Part shown: positions 41,940 to 53,049 of the stretch, piece after piece | Numbering within the stretch: position 1 is the stretch's first letter | Layout of the letters: every line of letters starts with the position of its first letter | Source of the DNA: Undaria pinnatifida | Taxonomy: Eukaryota; Sar; Phaeophyceae; Laminariales; Alariaceae | Reading direction: 5' to 3' | DNA: 64,000 nt | NCBI GenBank assembly: GCA_012845835.1 | Contig: JABAKD010000005.1 | Location: 4,579,155-4,643,154, forward strand | The notes under the pieces: generated by a model | Database searches by the model: none | Told to the model about the DNA's origin: nothing | Seen by the model: only the letters and a program-made list of their open reading frames with translations | Made by a program: the position numbers and the translations under genes

Positions 41940-42600
41940 CTGCTTGTGCATCCTTTGCTACAGCTTATTTCTTCATCTCTCCCTATCGCTCCAGATTGCC
42001 CGTTATCTCACTCGACTGGTTGTTTAGCCTCCTCTACGATATATTATTTTGAAGTCTTCCCATGATGCTAAATTGCACGGCGTCTCAACCTGTTGCTCGT
42101 ATGTTCTCATCTCTTATCCCGTCTTTCATTTCCCCCGTAGCTACAAGTGGGTGGGTCGCTGCCATCAAGAGAGCGAAATTTCCATGAACAACCACTGAGC
42201 TAGTAGGCACCGCTGGCTGGTCCTTTAGGCGACTATGGCGTCATCTCAAACAAAACGCGTGGCCCCATATGCCGCGTGATCTCGTCCGTGGGTCCTCGTG
42301 CGCGCGTTCGTTCTCCTATAGGACCTCATTCTCCATTTCTTGCCTACCTCATCGCCCCAGGCTGCCGGTCATCTCACGCTTCTTTTTGTTGTTTCTCCTC
42401 CCCACGCGTTCTGTTTTCGCCTCTCCACATCGCTACGATCCGGGCCTCGTCTCAACTGTCTCTGGTTGATTCTCCTCAACCTCGGTTTTCGTCTCCCGCT
42501 TGCTTTTAGATGGGGAGACGTTGGTGTCGAGGAGGCGTGGTTGCCGGGGGACTTCATCTCGTGTAACGTCTGCCGCTGGAAGTCCCTGCTTTAAGAGATT
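41940..42600. other. Pyrimidine-rich stretch with an internal duplication
   Basis: The segment around 41965-42040 (tctccctatcgctccagatt) resembles 42325-42410 (cctcatcgccccaggctgcc). Plus-strand frames are Ser/Pro/Phe-rich and not convincing. Confidence 0.4.
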
Positions 42601-42902
42601 GAACGAAGGAAGCGTTTAAGACGAAGAGGGCAGGGAATAATAGGCAAGATAAGGCTACGTGGGGACAACAGTGCGGTACAGGGTGGTAACGACTGGCTGT
42701 AAAGATTGGCCACGGTTACGGTACGGAGGATAACCTCTTTGCTACCTGCCGGGGGTCGGGCCGCTCATCCGAGTGACCCTGTGCCTCGCACTATGCAAAA
42801 AATAACGAGTTTATGCAGTCGATTTGTTTGGCGCAGTATTGTGTAGTGATATCTAACCCTCCCCTCGCGGTGTCAAATAAAGAAAGTGAAAAAACCGAGG
42901 TC

Positions 42903-43172
42903 ATGGTAGGGAGGGGTATCTCTTTTTTCCCTCCCGGGTTTCCATCACTCGCGCGAGTGACTCTGCACCTCACTGACAAAAACTCGTTGGGTGAATTGTT
43001 TGGCGCAGCGTAGCTAACCACAGCTAACCACCCCGTTGGAGGTTTTGATATCGATACATTATAACAGCACGGAAGCCTATGATACCGCAAGGAACATGGG
43101 GGGTGGGTCACTCGCGCGAGTGATCCGGAGCCACCGAAAGCAACCCCCACCAAAAGGGACCCCCCTGCCGAA
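42903..43172 (+). mobile_element. RP element with two subterminal palindromes
   Basis: Left end tggtagggaggggtatctc, palindromes atcactcgcgcgagtgact (42943-42961) and gtcactcgcgcgagtgatc (43107-43124), and interior tgtttggcgcagcgtagcta. This is the best-preserved RP copy. Confidence 0.75.
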
Positions 43173-43239
43173 TCGTTTGTCCAAAAAACAAACAAAGGTA
43201 GACTGCCATGAGTCATGGACTTCGATCAATGTATGTTTG

Positions 43240-43400
43240 ATGCGATCGCGTTTGGTTTCCGCTATTTGGGCAAGCCGCGGTCGCAGGTGTCGTCCCTTCT
43301 ACACCCTGCTACGGGTCTTCAGTTCGTTTCGCACAGAGGGTCCAGCATTCCCGCTCCTCATCGGTTAGCATCGATTTTTATAAATGCTATGCACGAAGTT
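43240..43400 (+). repeat. Third, diverged copy of the 21.1/27.3-kb repeat
   Basis: caagccgcggtcgcaggtgtcg..ccttc and agggtccagca..cgttagcatcgattttt match 21120-21230 and 27310-27430, followed again by a B-box-like ggggtttcgaac. Confidence 0.6.
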
Positions 43401-43983
43401 CAAGGCGGGGTTTCGAACGCGCATGTTCTATGTCTTTGAGCTGCTAGCATGAAATTTCGGGGGCTGTCGACACAGTGCCAGAAAGGCACGGGTTCGTGAC
43501 TTGCATTGGCCTGTTCGTGAATTACTCGTGGCCTTTTACGTGTCGGGAGCAAATCCCAATCGCATCCCGTCGTGGCTCCTCAATTTTACGGAGATCCATT
43601 GTTAACGGGGGTCATTTAATGCTTATGGGGTCCGAACTCTGTCAATTCTTCCTCTAAACCGGCAAACGATAGCTTTGATTGTTTGCATAGACCTTACGGT
43701 CACGGCGCAAAAATAAAAAATAAGCAATATGATGTTCTCGCCGAGATATTGCGAAAATTTTGGGAAATTTCTTGTGAAGTTTTCGCAACATGATGAGGCA
43801 TTTACCCCTGTTAACAATGGATCTCCGTAATAGTGCAGCGCCTCTTGCCACAAGACAATGGACGCGCGTGAGCACTACGGTAGAGGTTGCACGTTGGGGC
43901 TAGGTTTTGCTTTTTTCAGAGTGGCCGGGATTCTTAAGCCATCTTCACCCAAAAATGTCGGAACCTCATCCTTTGTGATATAT

Positions 43984-44227
43984 CGTTCTACGATAGCCCC
44001 CCCAACTTTTCTTTGACGAAATCGCCGGTTTCAAAACCAGCTCCCGATCGTGTCCCCTCCAATACGGCGTCACTCGACACCCCGACGTCATCGATCGATA
44101 GACCTTTGCACCCAAGAAAATATATGGATACTTTGACTTCAACAGTATCCTTCCTTGTATCGAGCAGCCACGAAGCGTCCGTTAAAGAAAATCGCTGGTT
44201 TTAGGGGGGGCTATCGTAGAATCAGTC
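43984..44227 (-). mobile_element. RB element nested in RA, with 9-bp target duplication
   Basis: Begins cgttct-acgatagccccc and ends gctatcgtagaatcagtc. Flanked on both sides by gtgatatat. A 9-bp target-site duplication is typical of Mutator-like elements. Confidence 0.85.
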
Positions 44228-44336
44228 GTGATATATCGCATCGTTATATTGTTTGGGTACCATATGCCTACGCCGGGTGTTTTTTTTTCGATCGGGTTGA
44301 ACTTTCAGTTTTGTCACGATCGATTTTTGCCTTCTA

Positions 44337-44512
44337 AGGCACCTTAAAAGGTGCGTTAGAAGGTGCGTTAGAAGGTGCGTTAGAAGATGCCTGTGAAGGT
44401 GCGCCTTAGGAGGTGCCTTTAGAATGCGCCTTAAAAGATGCCTTAGAAGATGCCTTAGAAGGTGCCTTAGAAGGAACCTTAGAATGCGCGTTAGAGGGCG
44501 CCTTAGAAGGCA
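44337..44512 (+). repeat. 12-13-bp tandem repeat within RA
   Basis: About 14 variants of ccttagaaggtg (gcgttagaaggt, gccttagaagat and others). Confidence 0.9.
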
Positions 44513-44909
44513 TAGAGCTCCTCAATTGAGGGCCCTCAGAGGAAAAATCTGGCCCAAACCTCTCCCGTAGCACGTGTCAACCGCTACCCTCACTAATGTC
44601 AGACCCCGAAGTATCCCGGGATGGTGCCGTGCCGCACTCTCTGTGTCGTAGGGCGAGGTTAATGTCAAACGAATCTCACCGCACTAAACCAGGGACTCGC
44701 ACTAAAGTACCACACTATATATAGCGGTGCTACGACGTTGTGAGCATTACAGCATAAGGCACACACAGGAAGAGCACTGCTGGTTCAGGAGATGAAAACA
44801 CAGCAACAGCAGTACCCGACCTAAACGCAAGAACTTGGGTGTAAGACGCCCGCAAACCGTGATTCAACTCGTGTGCTAGACGGGGTTCGCTTCATGACAC
44901 CGCGGTCCT

Positions 44910-45140
44910 CGTGCATTCGGTGGTAGAGGCGCAAATTGGTTTGCCTGGGACTCTCCAGAAAACTGATCACGGGGGAAACCACAAGTGCAAAAGTGCTACG
45001 AGGTAGGGTAGACAATCCCATGGCTTGGAGGTATACAACGAAAATTTCTCCAAAAGAATTATCGAATTCCAACGAATTTGGGCTATGAAACCCCATCAGT
45101 TAGTTAGGAAACTTACGTTTTTCAGGCGGTGACCACGTGC
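44910..45140 (-). mobile_element. RA element, diverged (reverse)
   Basis: Left end cgtgcattcggtggtagagg; interior cccatggcttggaggtatac and ccaacgaatttgg; right end diverged (ggcggtgaccacgtgcc). Confidence 0.55.
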
Positions 45141-45257
45141 CATGACAGGCGTGGCAATGCCTGGCCAAAGGTTGTCTTGTCCGTCGAGCGAGTGGGACTC
45201 CTCGCCTGAGCAACGGGTCAATATCGTTACAGTAACTCTCTGCGCTTTCCAATTAGA

Positions 45258-45424
45258 CGCATGCCACGATAACAGAGGTAACACTTGTGAGCTGAAACGT
45301 TTTTTTTGTGACGGGGCTCCTTAACCTATTAATAATAATGTTAATACTATTAACTCTAATAATATGTTAATACTATTAATACTATAAATAGCATCATCGG
45401 AATTTCATTTTATGTTATAAAATT
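45258..45424 (+). mobile_element. RA left half, cut by an RG element
   Basis: Left end gcatgccacgataacagagg, then gacggggctccttaacctat, a (TAATA)n expansion and atcatcggaattt, ending where RG begins (aaatacactccgg). Confidence 0.7.
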
Positions 45425-45425
45425 G

Positions 45426-45735
45426 AAATACACTCCGGCTGTGAGATCGAGGATTTCGTCGAAACTCATCTTTGGAAGCTGCGTGTGATACTCCAATCGC
45501 GCGTATTACGGGTTGTGTGCCCTCATTAAGGATATAGGTCGGCGACTCCCCTTGCAACTACATTGTAGCTATCAGGGCCAACAGGGTGATGTTAGTCCGT
45601 CTGTGCGTGAAAACTGCAAAAAAAAAACGTTTTTGAGGGGGACAAATCTGACCGCGGTGGAACGAAATGCATCAGTTTATCAAGCGGATCCTGTAAGTCG
45701 AATAACCGGTGAGGGGAGGGCGGAGTTTTCATTGT
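45426..45735 (+). mobile_element. RG terminal segment (forward)
   Basis: Left end aaatacactccggctgtgag through ccggtgaggggagggcggag. No G-tract interior. Forms an inverted pair with 46600-46912. Confidence 0.8.
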
Positions 45736-45758
45736 TCTACGTTGTATGCTTACTTAGG

Positions 45759-45802
45759 TCGACGGGTTGCTCGTCTGGTAGAGCGTTTGTTTTGCCCCAA
45801 GT
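45759..45802 (+). ncRNA. tRNA-like 5' half
   Basis: The sequence ggttgctcgtctggtagagc has a perfect 4-bp D stem (GCTC/GAGC), the D-loop GGTA and box-A spacing of a real tRNA, followed by gtttgttttgcccc, resembling an Ala-type (TGC) anticodon arm. The 3' half is replaced by RA sequence (caagtcagtttttg). Probably a truncated tRNA or SINE head. Confidence 0.45.
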
Positions 45803-45892
45803 CAGTTTTTGTTTTGCCTCAGAAGGTACCTCATACAGCTCCCCAGGTAAGGAGCCCTCAGCCAAAAAAAGGTGTACCTCCATCGTAGCATG
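45803..45892 (+). mobile_element. RA right-terminal fragment
   Basis: gtcagtttttgttttgcctc ... gagccctcagccaaa..ggtgtacctccatcgtagca. Confidence 0.75.
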
Positions 45893-45949
45893 CGTCGATA
45901 CTTGCTGTTAGAGGGGTCGATTTTTGGAGCCTTTTTTTTGCAGTGCCTC

Positions 45950-46080
45950 GGGGGTCACTCGTGCGAGTGACGCCCCTGTGCCGTGGCGACCTTGAGCTTT
46001 TGGTGCTGTTTTTATAATCTTACGATACGAATCCGTAAAGGAATAGTAACCTACGCTGCACCAAAAATTTGTCATATATT
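45950..46080 (+). mobile_element. RP element fragment
   Basis: Palindrome gtcactcgtgcgagtgac (45952-45969), then gcgaccttgagcttttggtg and acgaatccgtaaaggaat as in the 47944 copy. Confidence 0.65.
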
Positions 46081-46084
46081 GAGA

Positions 46085-46912
46085 GCCATCCATGCCGCTG
46101 CTCCCCCCCCCCCCCCCCGCCCCGAACACCCCCTTCTTCCCCATCACCCACACCATCGCCTAGACCTAGCACCACACGTATAACAAACCCCTCACCTAAA
46201 ACCCTTCCTTCCCCCCCCCCCCCCGCCCGCCCCCTCCCCCGCCCCCTCCGCCCCCACCCCCCACCTTCCCCCCCCCCAACCCATCCCAACCCCACCCCCT
46301 CGAACACTCCACCCTCTCTCTACTCACTGATTGTACGACTTACCCCAGGATATACATGATAAACTGATGCATCATTTCCAAAACCGTCACATGTATCCCC
46401 TCAAAATAATGTATAGTTTCCACGCACATATTGAGCTGCCCCCCCCGCCCCCCCCCCCGCCCCAACCCCCCCCCCCCCAATAATAAACTGGTGCCAAAAC
46501 CGTCAGATTTATCCCCTTGAAAGGATTATAACTTTCATGCACAAATCCCCCCCCCCCCCCCCGTCCGAACCCGCTCGCTTTTGATCAAAAACAGGCCCCC
46601 ACGTCCTTAAAACTCCGCCCCCCCCCCTCACCGGATATTCGACTTACAGGATTCACTCGATAAAAGGATACATTTCCCTCCACAGCTGTCAGATTTTGTC
46701 CCCCTCAGAAACGGGTTTTATAGTTTCAGCGCACAGACTGACTAAAATCACCCTGTTGACCCTGATAGCTACACTTTAGTTGTAAGCGAGTCGCCGACCT
46801 ATATCCTTAATGAGGACACACAACTCGTAATGCGCGCGATCGGAGTATCACACACAGCTTGCAAAGATGAGTTTCGACGAAATCTTCGATCTCACAGCTG
46901 GAGTGTATTTTC
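46085..46912 (-). mobile_element. RG element with C tracts (reverse), most complete reverse copy
   Basis: Contains several long C tracts (about 46106-46120, 46210-46225, 46440-46482, 46548-46562), separated by ~130-bp units with gtcagatttatccccttgaa or gtcacatgtatcccctcaaa. The conserved terminal segment ends at cagctggagtgtatttt. Confidence 0.85.
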
Positions 46913-47008
46913 ATTTTTTATAATATTATCTTCGTCCGTGAGGTATGTTGATACGAGTCACTCGCGCGAGAGGTGAAAAAGTGGGCATATATATAGAGTG
47001 AAAATGGC

Positions 47009-47271
47009 GCATGCTACGATAGAGGCTTACCTCTTTGTGGTTACTTTGTTTTCTGAATGACGAAGATCCTTAATCCAAAATCGTCCGGAAAAAACTGACC
47101 ATTTTGTTTTGCATGATTATCGTTGTGTACCTACAGTAGGCCATGGGATTTTTCATCCGGTATATAGCAGTTTTGATTCTTCTCCAAATCAGTTCCCGGG
47201 ATGGGTCTTAAGCTCCCAAATTGAGGAACAACCTCAGAAAAAAAGTAGTGCACTTCTATCGTAGCACGCGT
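47009..47271 (+). mobile_element. RA element, well preserved
   Basis: Left end gcatgctacgatagaggct, landmarks tttctgaatgacgaagatcc, ccatgggatttttcatccgg and cttaagctcccaaattgagg, right end cttctatcgtagcacgcgtc. Confidence 0.9.
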
Positions 47272-47680
47272 CAAATAAGTGGGGTTACTCCCCCGTGCCG
47301 TACCCTTGGTCCATGTTGTCCTTGAATGCGTTAATTTTTTTCGTGATGCCCTTTCGTTCGTTCTCGTAAAACACTCTTAGGGCTCCGTGTGGCGCTGCTA
47401 AACCGAGGGACCCTCAGAAAGCCGAGGTGGGCTTTAAAGCCTTCGGTTTCAGCGGGTCAGGGGTACTCGCGCCGAGCTCTGCAAGCCACTATTATTCAAG
47501 CAGTCTGTTTTTTGTGCTCTGCGATGTCGCGGAGTGCGACGACGACACGTCGAAAAAACCGTTTTCATCTCCCTACCTACCGCGGCCTTGATCGTCTATA
47601 TGATCGCCTATGGGCCCAAGCCGCGGTAGGAGGGTCCCTATTGGGTTTTTCAATCGACCTGCTGCGGTATATATATGAGT

Positions 47681-47929
47681 CATCCCACGGTGTAGGGGTT
47701 GCACTTGTTGAGCCAAAAAAAGGTCCGATTGAGATCCTCACGGGAGGAACTAGCGGTTAGTCATTTGTCAAGTAATTTCACGAGTACCTATCGTTTTAGG
47801 ACACTAAGGCATAGAAGCTTGGTCGGGTTGTGCGAACGAATGCCTTCGAAATCGTTTGTCGGGGGTGACATATCAAGCTCCTCATGTGAGGAGCTCAGGG
47901 ACGGTCTTCTGCTCCCCTGCCGTGGGATG
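47681..47929 (+). mobile_element. RD element, well preserved
   Basis: Left end catcccacggtgtaggggtt, right end gctcccctgccgtgggatg. Interior shares aactagcggttag, cgttttaggac and agcttggtcgggttgtgcga with 6805. Confidence 0.85.
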
Positions 47930-47943
47930 GCGCTAGGGGGCAA

Positions 47944-48215
47944 GGCTACGGTAGGGAGGTCCCTGTTGAGTTTTTGTTTTTGGCGGTGAAACGTGGTCAC
48001 TCGCACGAGTGACCCCCCTGTTTCTTCGCGATCTTGAGTTTCGCTGCTATTGCATTTTGCGACAAGAATCCGCAATGGAACTGAACAGCCACGTTGCGCC
48101 AAAGAAATCGTCTAGAGTGTCCTTTTGTCAGTGGGATACAGACTCACTCGTGCGAGTATGATATGATGTGATGTGATAGCCCAAACCCGGTAACGAAAAA
48201 GGAGGTATACCATAA
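47944..48215 (+). mobile_element. RP element
   Basis: Left end gctacggtagggaggtccc, palindrome gtcactcgcacgagtgacc (47996-48011), interior acaagaatccgcaatggaac, second palindrome cactcgtgcgagta, right end aaggaggtataccataac. Confidence 0.8.
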
Positions 48216-48689
48216 CATCCCCGCAAGCGTAGCCCTTGTCTAGGGTGGTTTGGCCAAACCTGTTTTTGGAGGCGCGTCTTTGCAGCAGGTTTGGACTCTC
48301 TTCGCTCTGCTTGCTTTCCCTGCTCCTTGATCCAGGCGGAATTGGCCTGCTCAGTGGGAAAACAGCAGCAAAACAAGAATCGTCGCAGGGCAGCAACAAG
48401 CAATTAACGAATGTTCAGCTTCGAGAGAGGCGATAGAATACAAAAATACATCGGTACCACTGCTTAGTGTGGAGATGAAACTCTTGCTAACCACCCACAC
48501 GCACGCCCGGAACACGATACGAAAAGTGTATGTACTGATGGAACCAAGGCTGAGACCCCGCCTCCTCCGAACAAAAGAGACAAGCACACATCAGTTACCT
48601 CGAATGGTGTCCAGATAACGCAGCAGGCGTTCCATCTGAACTGCCCTACGGCGGCCACATCATCGTTCGGGCAATACGAGGACCAAGGT

Positions 48690-48965
48690 TACGTTATCGG
48701 GGGTACTCCCGTTTCCAACACCGAATTTGACCTACTCGCATGAGTGACTCCGTACATCATCGACAAATAGAGATTATCCGGTTTTTTATGGGGGCGTAGC
48801 GTAATTTACTATTCCATTGTGGACTGATCAACGCCTGCTTTAGAAGCAGCAAGAGACGCTTTAATTCGAAAAGGGACAGAGGAGTCACTCGCCCGAGTGA
48901 CTCCGAGTCACTGTAAAAAAGGCCCCAAAACAAATAACGCCTCTACCACCGTAGCCCGGGTCCGA
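48690..48965 (+). mobile_element. RP element
   Basis: gggggtactcccgtttcc at the left, palindromes tactcgcatgagtgac (48731) and gtcactcgcccgagtgact (48883), right end ctctaccaccgtagccc. Confidence 0.75.
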
Positions 48966-48996
48966 GGTTCATGCTGATAAGGCGCATCGAGCAATA

Positions 48997-49265
48997 GACG
49001 TGTGCTACGATAGAGGTGGCGGTTTTCAACCAAGTGTTTCAGCCTCGCAGGGATCGTCAACAAAACATATTTTCCTCATACGTCGCTGGAATTTCATGTG
49101 TGCACGAGAGTAGTATATTATGCTAGTAGTAGTAGTACTCGTTGTATACCTAGGCCATGGAGTTGCTGGTCGGGTTGCATCCCCCCGAATTTGTCAAAGC
49201 TGGCTTTAGATCTCCACGAAACAAGCATCCTCGAATAACCTAGGTGTGCGCCTGATCATAAACAC
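48997..49265 (+). mobile_element. RA element, diverged
   Basis: Left end gacgtgtgctacgatagagg; interior contains a (AGT)n run, cgttgtatacctaggccatg, then gtcaaagctggctttag; right end weak. Confidence 0.65.
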
Positions 49266-49605
49266 GGTGTCAACACAATGGAGTCTCGACGTGCTCTAGG
49301 TGGAAGTACCCCAACACCCGCAACGATGTTATCAACTTTAGCAGGCCTACTGGTCTTGGTCCTAAGAAGTTCGCACGAACCGTAACGCGTACAAAATCTG
49401 GCGCCCAACTCTTATACCTGTCTTGCAACAATTTACCGCGACAAGAAAAACATCTACTCACTCTTTCCATGTATTTTCCCCACCCCAGAAACGTGGCGCC
49501 GTTCCAAAAGGTTACAAGCTACCAGGTACTTGCCTTTATACTTCACCACTGCACACGCCAAAATTGCCCCACATCGACGTTGTGTGTGTCCCCAAGAAGC
49601 AGGGA

Positions 49606-49858
49606 CACGTGCTGCGGTAGAAGTGTCGTATTTTTTCTCTGAAGTTCCCTACTTACGGAATTCTTCAAATCACCCAAAAATATACGGTATTATATTAAGA
49701 GTGCAACGGGATCAACAATCAATCCCATGGACTAGGTTTGAAAACAAGTCATATCACAAAAAAAGAATGGTATTCCGGCAATTTTAAGCTAGGGAGCCTG
49801 GTCATTTCAAGGCAACGTTTTAACCGAAAGTGTTGTGTGTCTGTCGTTGAATGCGCCC
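49606..49858 (-). mobile_element. RA element (reverse), diverged
   Basis: Left end acacgtgctgcggtagaagt; interior tcccatggactaggt and tattccggcaattttaagct; right end aagtgttgtgtgtctgtcgt. Confidence 0.65.
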
Positions 49859-51459
49859 GTTGGTGCAGCTCGAAGCGGTCTTGCTACTCTTGCCTTGTAT
49901 GCGAAGCGCCAGCGTTGGAAGGACCACTGTGCAGCAGAAGAAAGCAGGGGCAGGGGCAGGAAAAGCCGTCGGCGGAGCGTGACGTGGTTGCTGTCGACAG
50001 TAAATTATAGGGGTTGAACATGCAGCGGATGGGTTTTCGTTTCTCTTCTAAAGGGCCCTTCTCCCTGATGGTTACACCACGAGTATTTGGCACCATGGGT
50101 ACATCCAATATGGCCGCTGTTTACACACAAGCCCGAACACGCTGCTCCTTTTGTATTTAGATTATCTGAATGTTAACGTATCAAGTCTCTCTAACTGTTA
50201 ACTTGATATCAAGGGGGCGTATTGGAATATGATATCTAAAGCATGTAAACATTCAGTTACTGTACTGCCACTGCGCACAAGTATACTGGATTTCTTAGTT
50301 GTCACATCGCACAAGTGCGGATACCGCAGAATGACGCGCGCGTTTCTCCTTGTCATCCGATACATTGTACAATATCAACCCCCGTATTACGATGTTGGTG
50401 TCCGTTGGTGTTGTTGTAGGGCATCCGGGTTACCATCGTAAGTGCCGAGAAATGGCTCTGCAGGACGGGCTGTGAACAATCCCTAGAGTTCATCTGCTCT
50501 CAGCGAGGACACTTTCTCGTGATGATCAGGTGACAGCGACGTGCATGTCGATCACACATTTATTGTATCTCCTTAAATTTATATTTTCTCTTTAGTTTCC
50601 ACATTTGGCCGCTTAACCGTATTTCCAAACAAGCTATCTTCTCCGTCAGATCAAGACTACGGTATGATAGAGGCTTACTATCTATAGTCTCTGTCAGGGG
50701 CGTTTTTCGTCGGCTCAGGACCACTCATGCGAGTGGCTACTCTATTGCCCTGCAGGGTGTAAATGGTTTGTGCTGTAGACATCTTTTCGTGAATCACGCC
50801 TCCATAGGTTAGCTTGATCCGCCGCTGGGAATGAAAGTGGGGTTACCCCCCCTACCTTACCCTTGGTCATCTTGATATCACAGATACTCTTTACAGACAG
50901 CCGGCGCCATCTCTGCTGCTCGTATCACAGAGAAAGTGACTCGACAGGCAGCATTATTTCAATGACTGGAAATGTCCATCAAGCTCTCAAGCGTGCCCAT
51001 CATTTTGTGGTGTACTTCATCCAACGTACAACGCTACCCAACCCTTCTCCTACTGACTAAAAGTGACGCCCTTGAATCCTGTAAGCGTTGGATCCTAAGA
51101 AGGCTAACGCGCATTATTTTTCCTACGTGATGAGAGCAGGGTTGGCTTAGACTAAACCGTACAGGCCTGCTTGGTTGGGGTCGCCACGAACTTCCGCGCT
51201 GGACGCGTTGATACACACAAACGGTGGTCTTCTGCAGGAGCTACGATTTGGGCGCATTAACGTTTCGTAAAGCTCTGTACTGTAGGAGCTCCACATCCCA
51301 CCCATCGATGGGCTTTGAGAAAACGAGAAGATGCAACTGGGTAAAAAATCCCGTGGAACTCGTACGAAATTAGAGCTATTCTAAAGCAGAAGCCACATTG
51401 TGGTTAACAACGTGAGCTACATATATTCAGAGACTAAGCCAACTCGCACCCCTTGTGTT
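49859..51459. other. Stretch without recognised gene
   Basis: Open frames on both strands at 49860-50110 are short and unsupported. An RA left-end fragment (gactacggtatgatagaggc, 50650) and an RP palindrome (accactcatgcgagtggct, 50721) are present. Confidence 0.45.
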
Positions 51460-51535
51460 TTACCTTGTCGAGACATCTTCGGTTGGCACACCAAAGCATC
51501 GAGCGCAGATATCACAAACGTGGATAGATGAGCGT
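51460..51535 (-). pseudogene. Decayed copy of the membrane exon at 51867
   Basis: The minus strand reads FVISALDALVCQPK, matching TLVIPALDAFCANQK of 51867-52178 (DNA tggcac.aaagcatcgagcgcagatatcacaa against ttggcgcagaaagcatccag). The rest of the exon is not recognisable. Confidence 0.5.
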
Positions 51536-51866
51536 ATTTGTAAGGACTGCTTGGTGTTCATATAAACGATTTCACTGCTACAAACACTATCCGACACAAA
51601 TTCCAAGTAGTTGACCTAAACCTGGGGATGCAGCTCTTGAAGGGTTAAAACGTTCACGATACGTTCAGTAACTTCCATACTGGTACCCGGTATGAGATGG
51701 TTGGAAATATTTGATGGATTATTGCGTCAAGGTCTACGAGGTGTACCTGTATGAGTTATACGGGGAGGTGTTCAGTTTCTCGTTCCTAGGTTTGTGTTGG
51801 GGGTGTTCATGATATATTTGGGGATTTTTGGGGCCCCAGCGGACTTTTGGTGGTTTCGTCATTCAC

Positions 51867-52178
51867 CTTGTCAACCCACTGCTCCACTTTTTGGTTGGCG
51901 CAGAAAGCATCCAGAGCAGGGATCACAAGCGTGGCGACGGCGAGAGCGGCTGCACTGCCCGAGCTAGACCAGCCCAGTGTGTCCTGCCCGATGTCGCTGG
52001 TTCCGATTCCCCAAAAGAATATCGCCGGTGCAGACAGCAGCAGTGTCATCCTCGTATGTCTGAGGAGAGTCAGGAGCACCACCACGAGTTTCGGATCGCA
52101 CAGCATTATGTTGATTGAGCACAAAAGGATTACGTGGTAAGGTGTTTGCGATTTCCTAATTCCTTTGCGTTGGAACAA
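51867..52178 (-). CDS. Membrane-segment exon
   Basis: The minus strand is open from 52178. It has a hydrophobic helix with KLVVVLLTLLRH and MTLLLSAPAIFFWGIG, a polar GTSDIGQDTLGWSSSG loop, a second hydrophobic helix AAALAVATLVIPALDAF, then a charged KVEQWVDK before a donor AAG|GTGAAT. Two membrane helices with a short loop are likely. Decayed homologs lie at 51460 and 52790. It lies on the same strand as, and 5.7 kb downstream of, the module exon at 57618, so it may belong to the right ankyrin-like gene; this is inference. No family is recognised, and the acceptor is uncertain. Confidence 0.5.
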
Positions 52179-52569
52179 GTAGAAGAATAGTGTTGAAACC
52201 GACTAGAATATCATGACAACCCAAATCCATAGCCAATCAACCAACAAAAAAATAGGTTTGCTCAGAGATTCAAACATGGTAGGAAAATAAAATTCTAGCC
52301 AAATGTTCCGTTGTTTGGGTTGGCTTTGTGTTGAGGGGTTCGACGGTTTTATTGCTAATAATAGTGTGTTTTCCTACCCACTCACCCCCTACCCATTCAA
52401 AGTTGGCATCTCGACAACACGATACGATGAGCGCAGCATTATTTGAGCATAACTTTATTAGTCACAACGTCTTGAGCGCAACGTTATGAGGGGGCAGAGC
52501 AGACAAAAACGGCATGTTAACTACTGACGCGTGCTACAAGGGTGATGGCAACGCGTTTTGGACCCAGCA

Positions 52570-52820
52570 TGAGGTAGGGGGGGGGTCTAGTTTGGGGATT
52601 TCTCTCACGGTGGCTTGGGGGTCGCTCGGGCGAGTGATCACGCTGTTCCTTTGCGATCTTAAGCTTCCGTGACTGTTCTAATTGTACGACAGGAATCCGC
52701 AATGAAAGGGCGAAGGCTATCCTGCGGGCACCAAACAAACCGCTTACGGCCTGTTTTGCCTGTGAGATACAGCAGTGCCAGTCGTAAAAATGGGGGTATC
52801 CCTCCTGCCGTAGCTTGGAA
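52570..52820 (+). mobile_element. RP element
   Basis: Palindrome gtcgctcgggcgagtgatc (52621), interior gcgatcttaagcttccgtga and acaggaatccgcaatgaaa, right end gggggtatccctcctgccgtagc (split across 52796-52818). Confidence 0.7.
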
Positions 52821-52839
52821 TTTCGCAAAAAAATGCTTG

Positions 52840-52950
52840 TGACTTGACTTGACCCTGTCGCTGTTTCTGTACGCCACAGGACTACAACTAGAGGGTGCAG
52901 GTAGCAGTAGCGTCGTCTTCGAACGTCTGGGTAGAAAAGGTAGCAACTAC
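52840..52950 (-). pseudogene. Decayed membrane exon copy, cut by RP
   Basis: The minus strand reads RRSKTTLLLPAPSS and then RNSDRVKS, aligning to RHTRMTLLLSAPA and GTSDIGQD of 51867-52178. Downstream the homology ends where the RP element begins (about 52820). Confidence 0.5.
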
Positions 52951-53049
52951 GAAAAGCATCGGTTCGCACAAACGAAACAGCACACTGTTAGGGTCACAGT
53001 GTTATGAGCACAACAACATGAGCGCAAGCACAAGACTATGAGTGCACCC

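Larger units (their letters stand above)
43864..44580 (+). mobile_element. RA element split by a nested RB element
   Basis: Left part ends at gtgatatat (43975-43983). The RB element follows, then gtgatatat again (44228-44236) and the rest of RA (catatgcctacgccggg, gagctcctcaattgaggg, cccgtagcacgtgtc). A 12-13-bp repeat has expanded inside the right half. Confidence 0.85.

Noticed and set aside
45513-45911. 132-codon plus frame
   Set aside because: Lies in RG, the tRNA-like half and an RA end; homologous RG copies have stops.
47389-47760. 123-codon plus frame
   Set aside because: Its second half is the left end of the RD element; no splice or homology support for the first half.
49270-49470. 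Minus-strand frame with KLLQDRYKSWAPDFV
   Set aside because: Coding-like composition, but it abuts an RA end, has no splice support and no match elsewhere; left unannotated.
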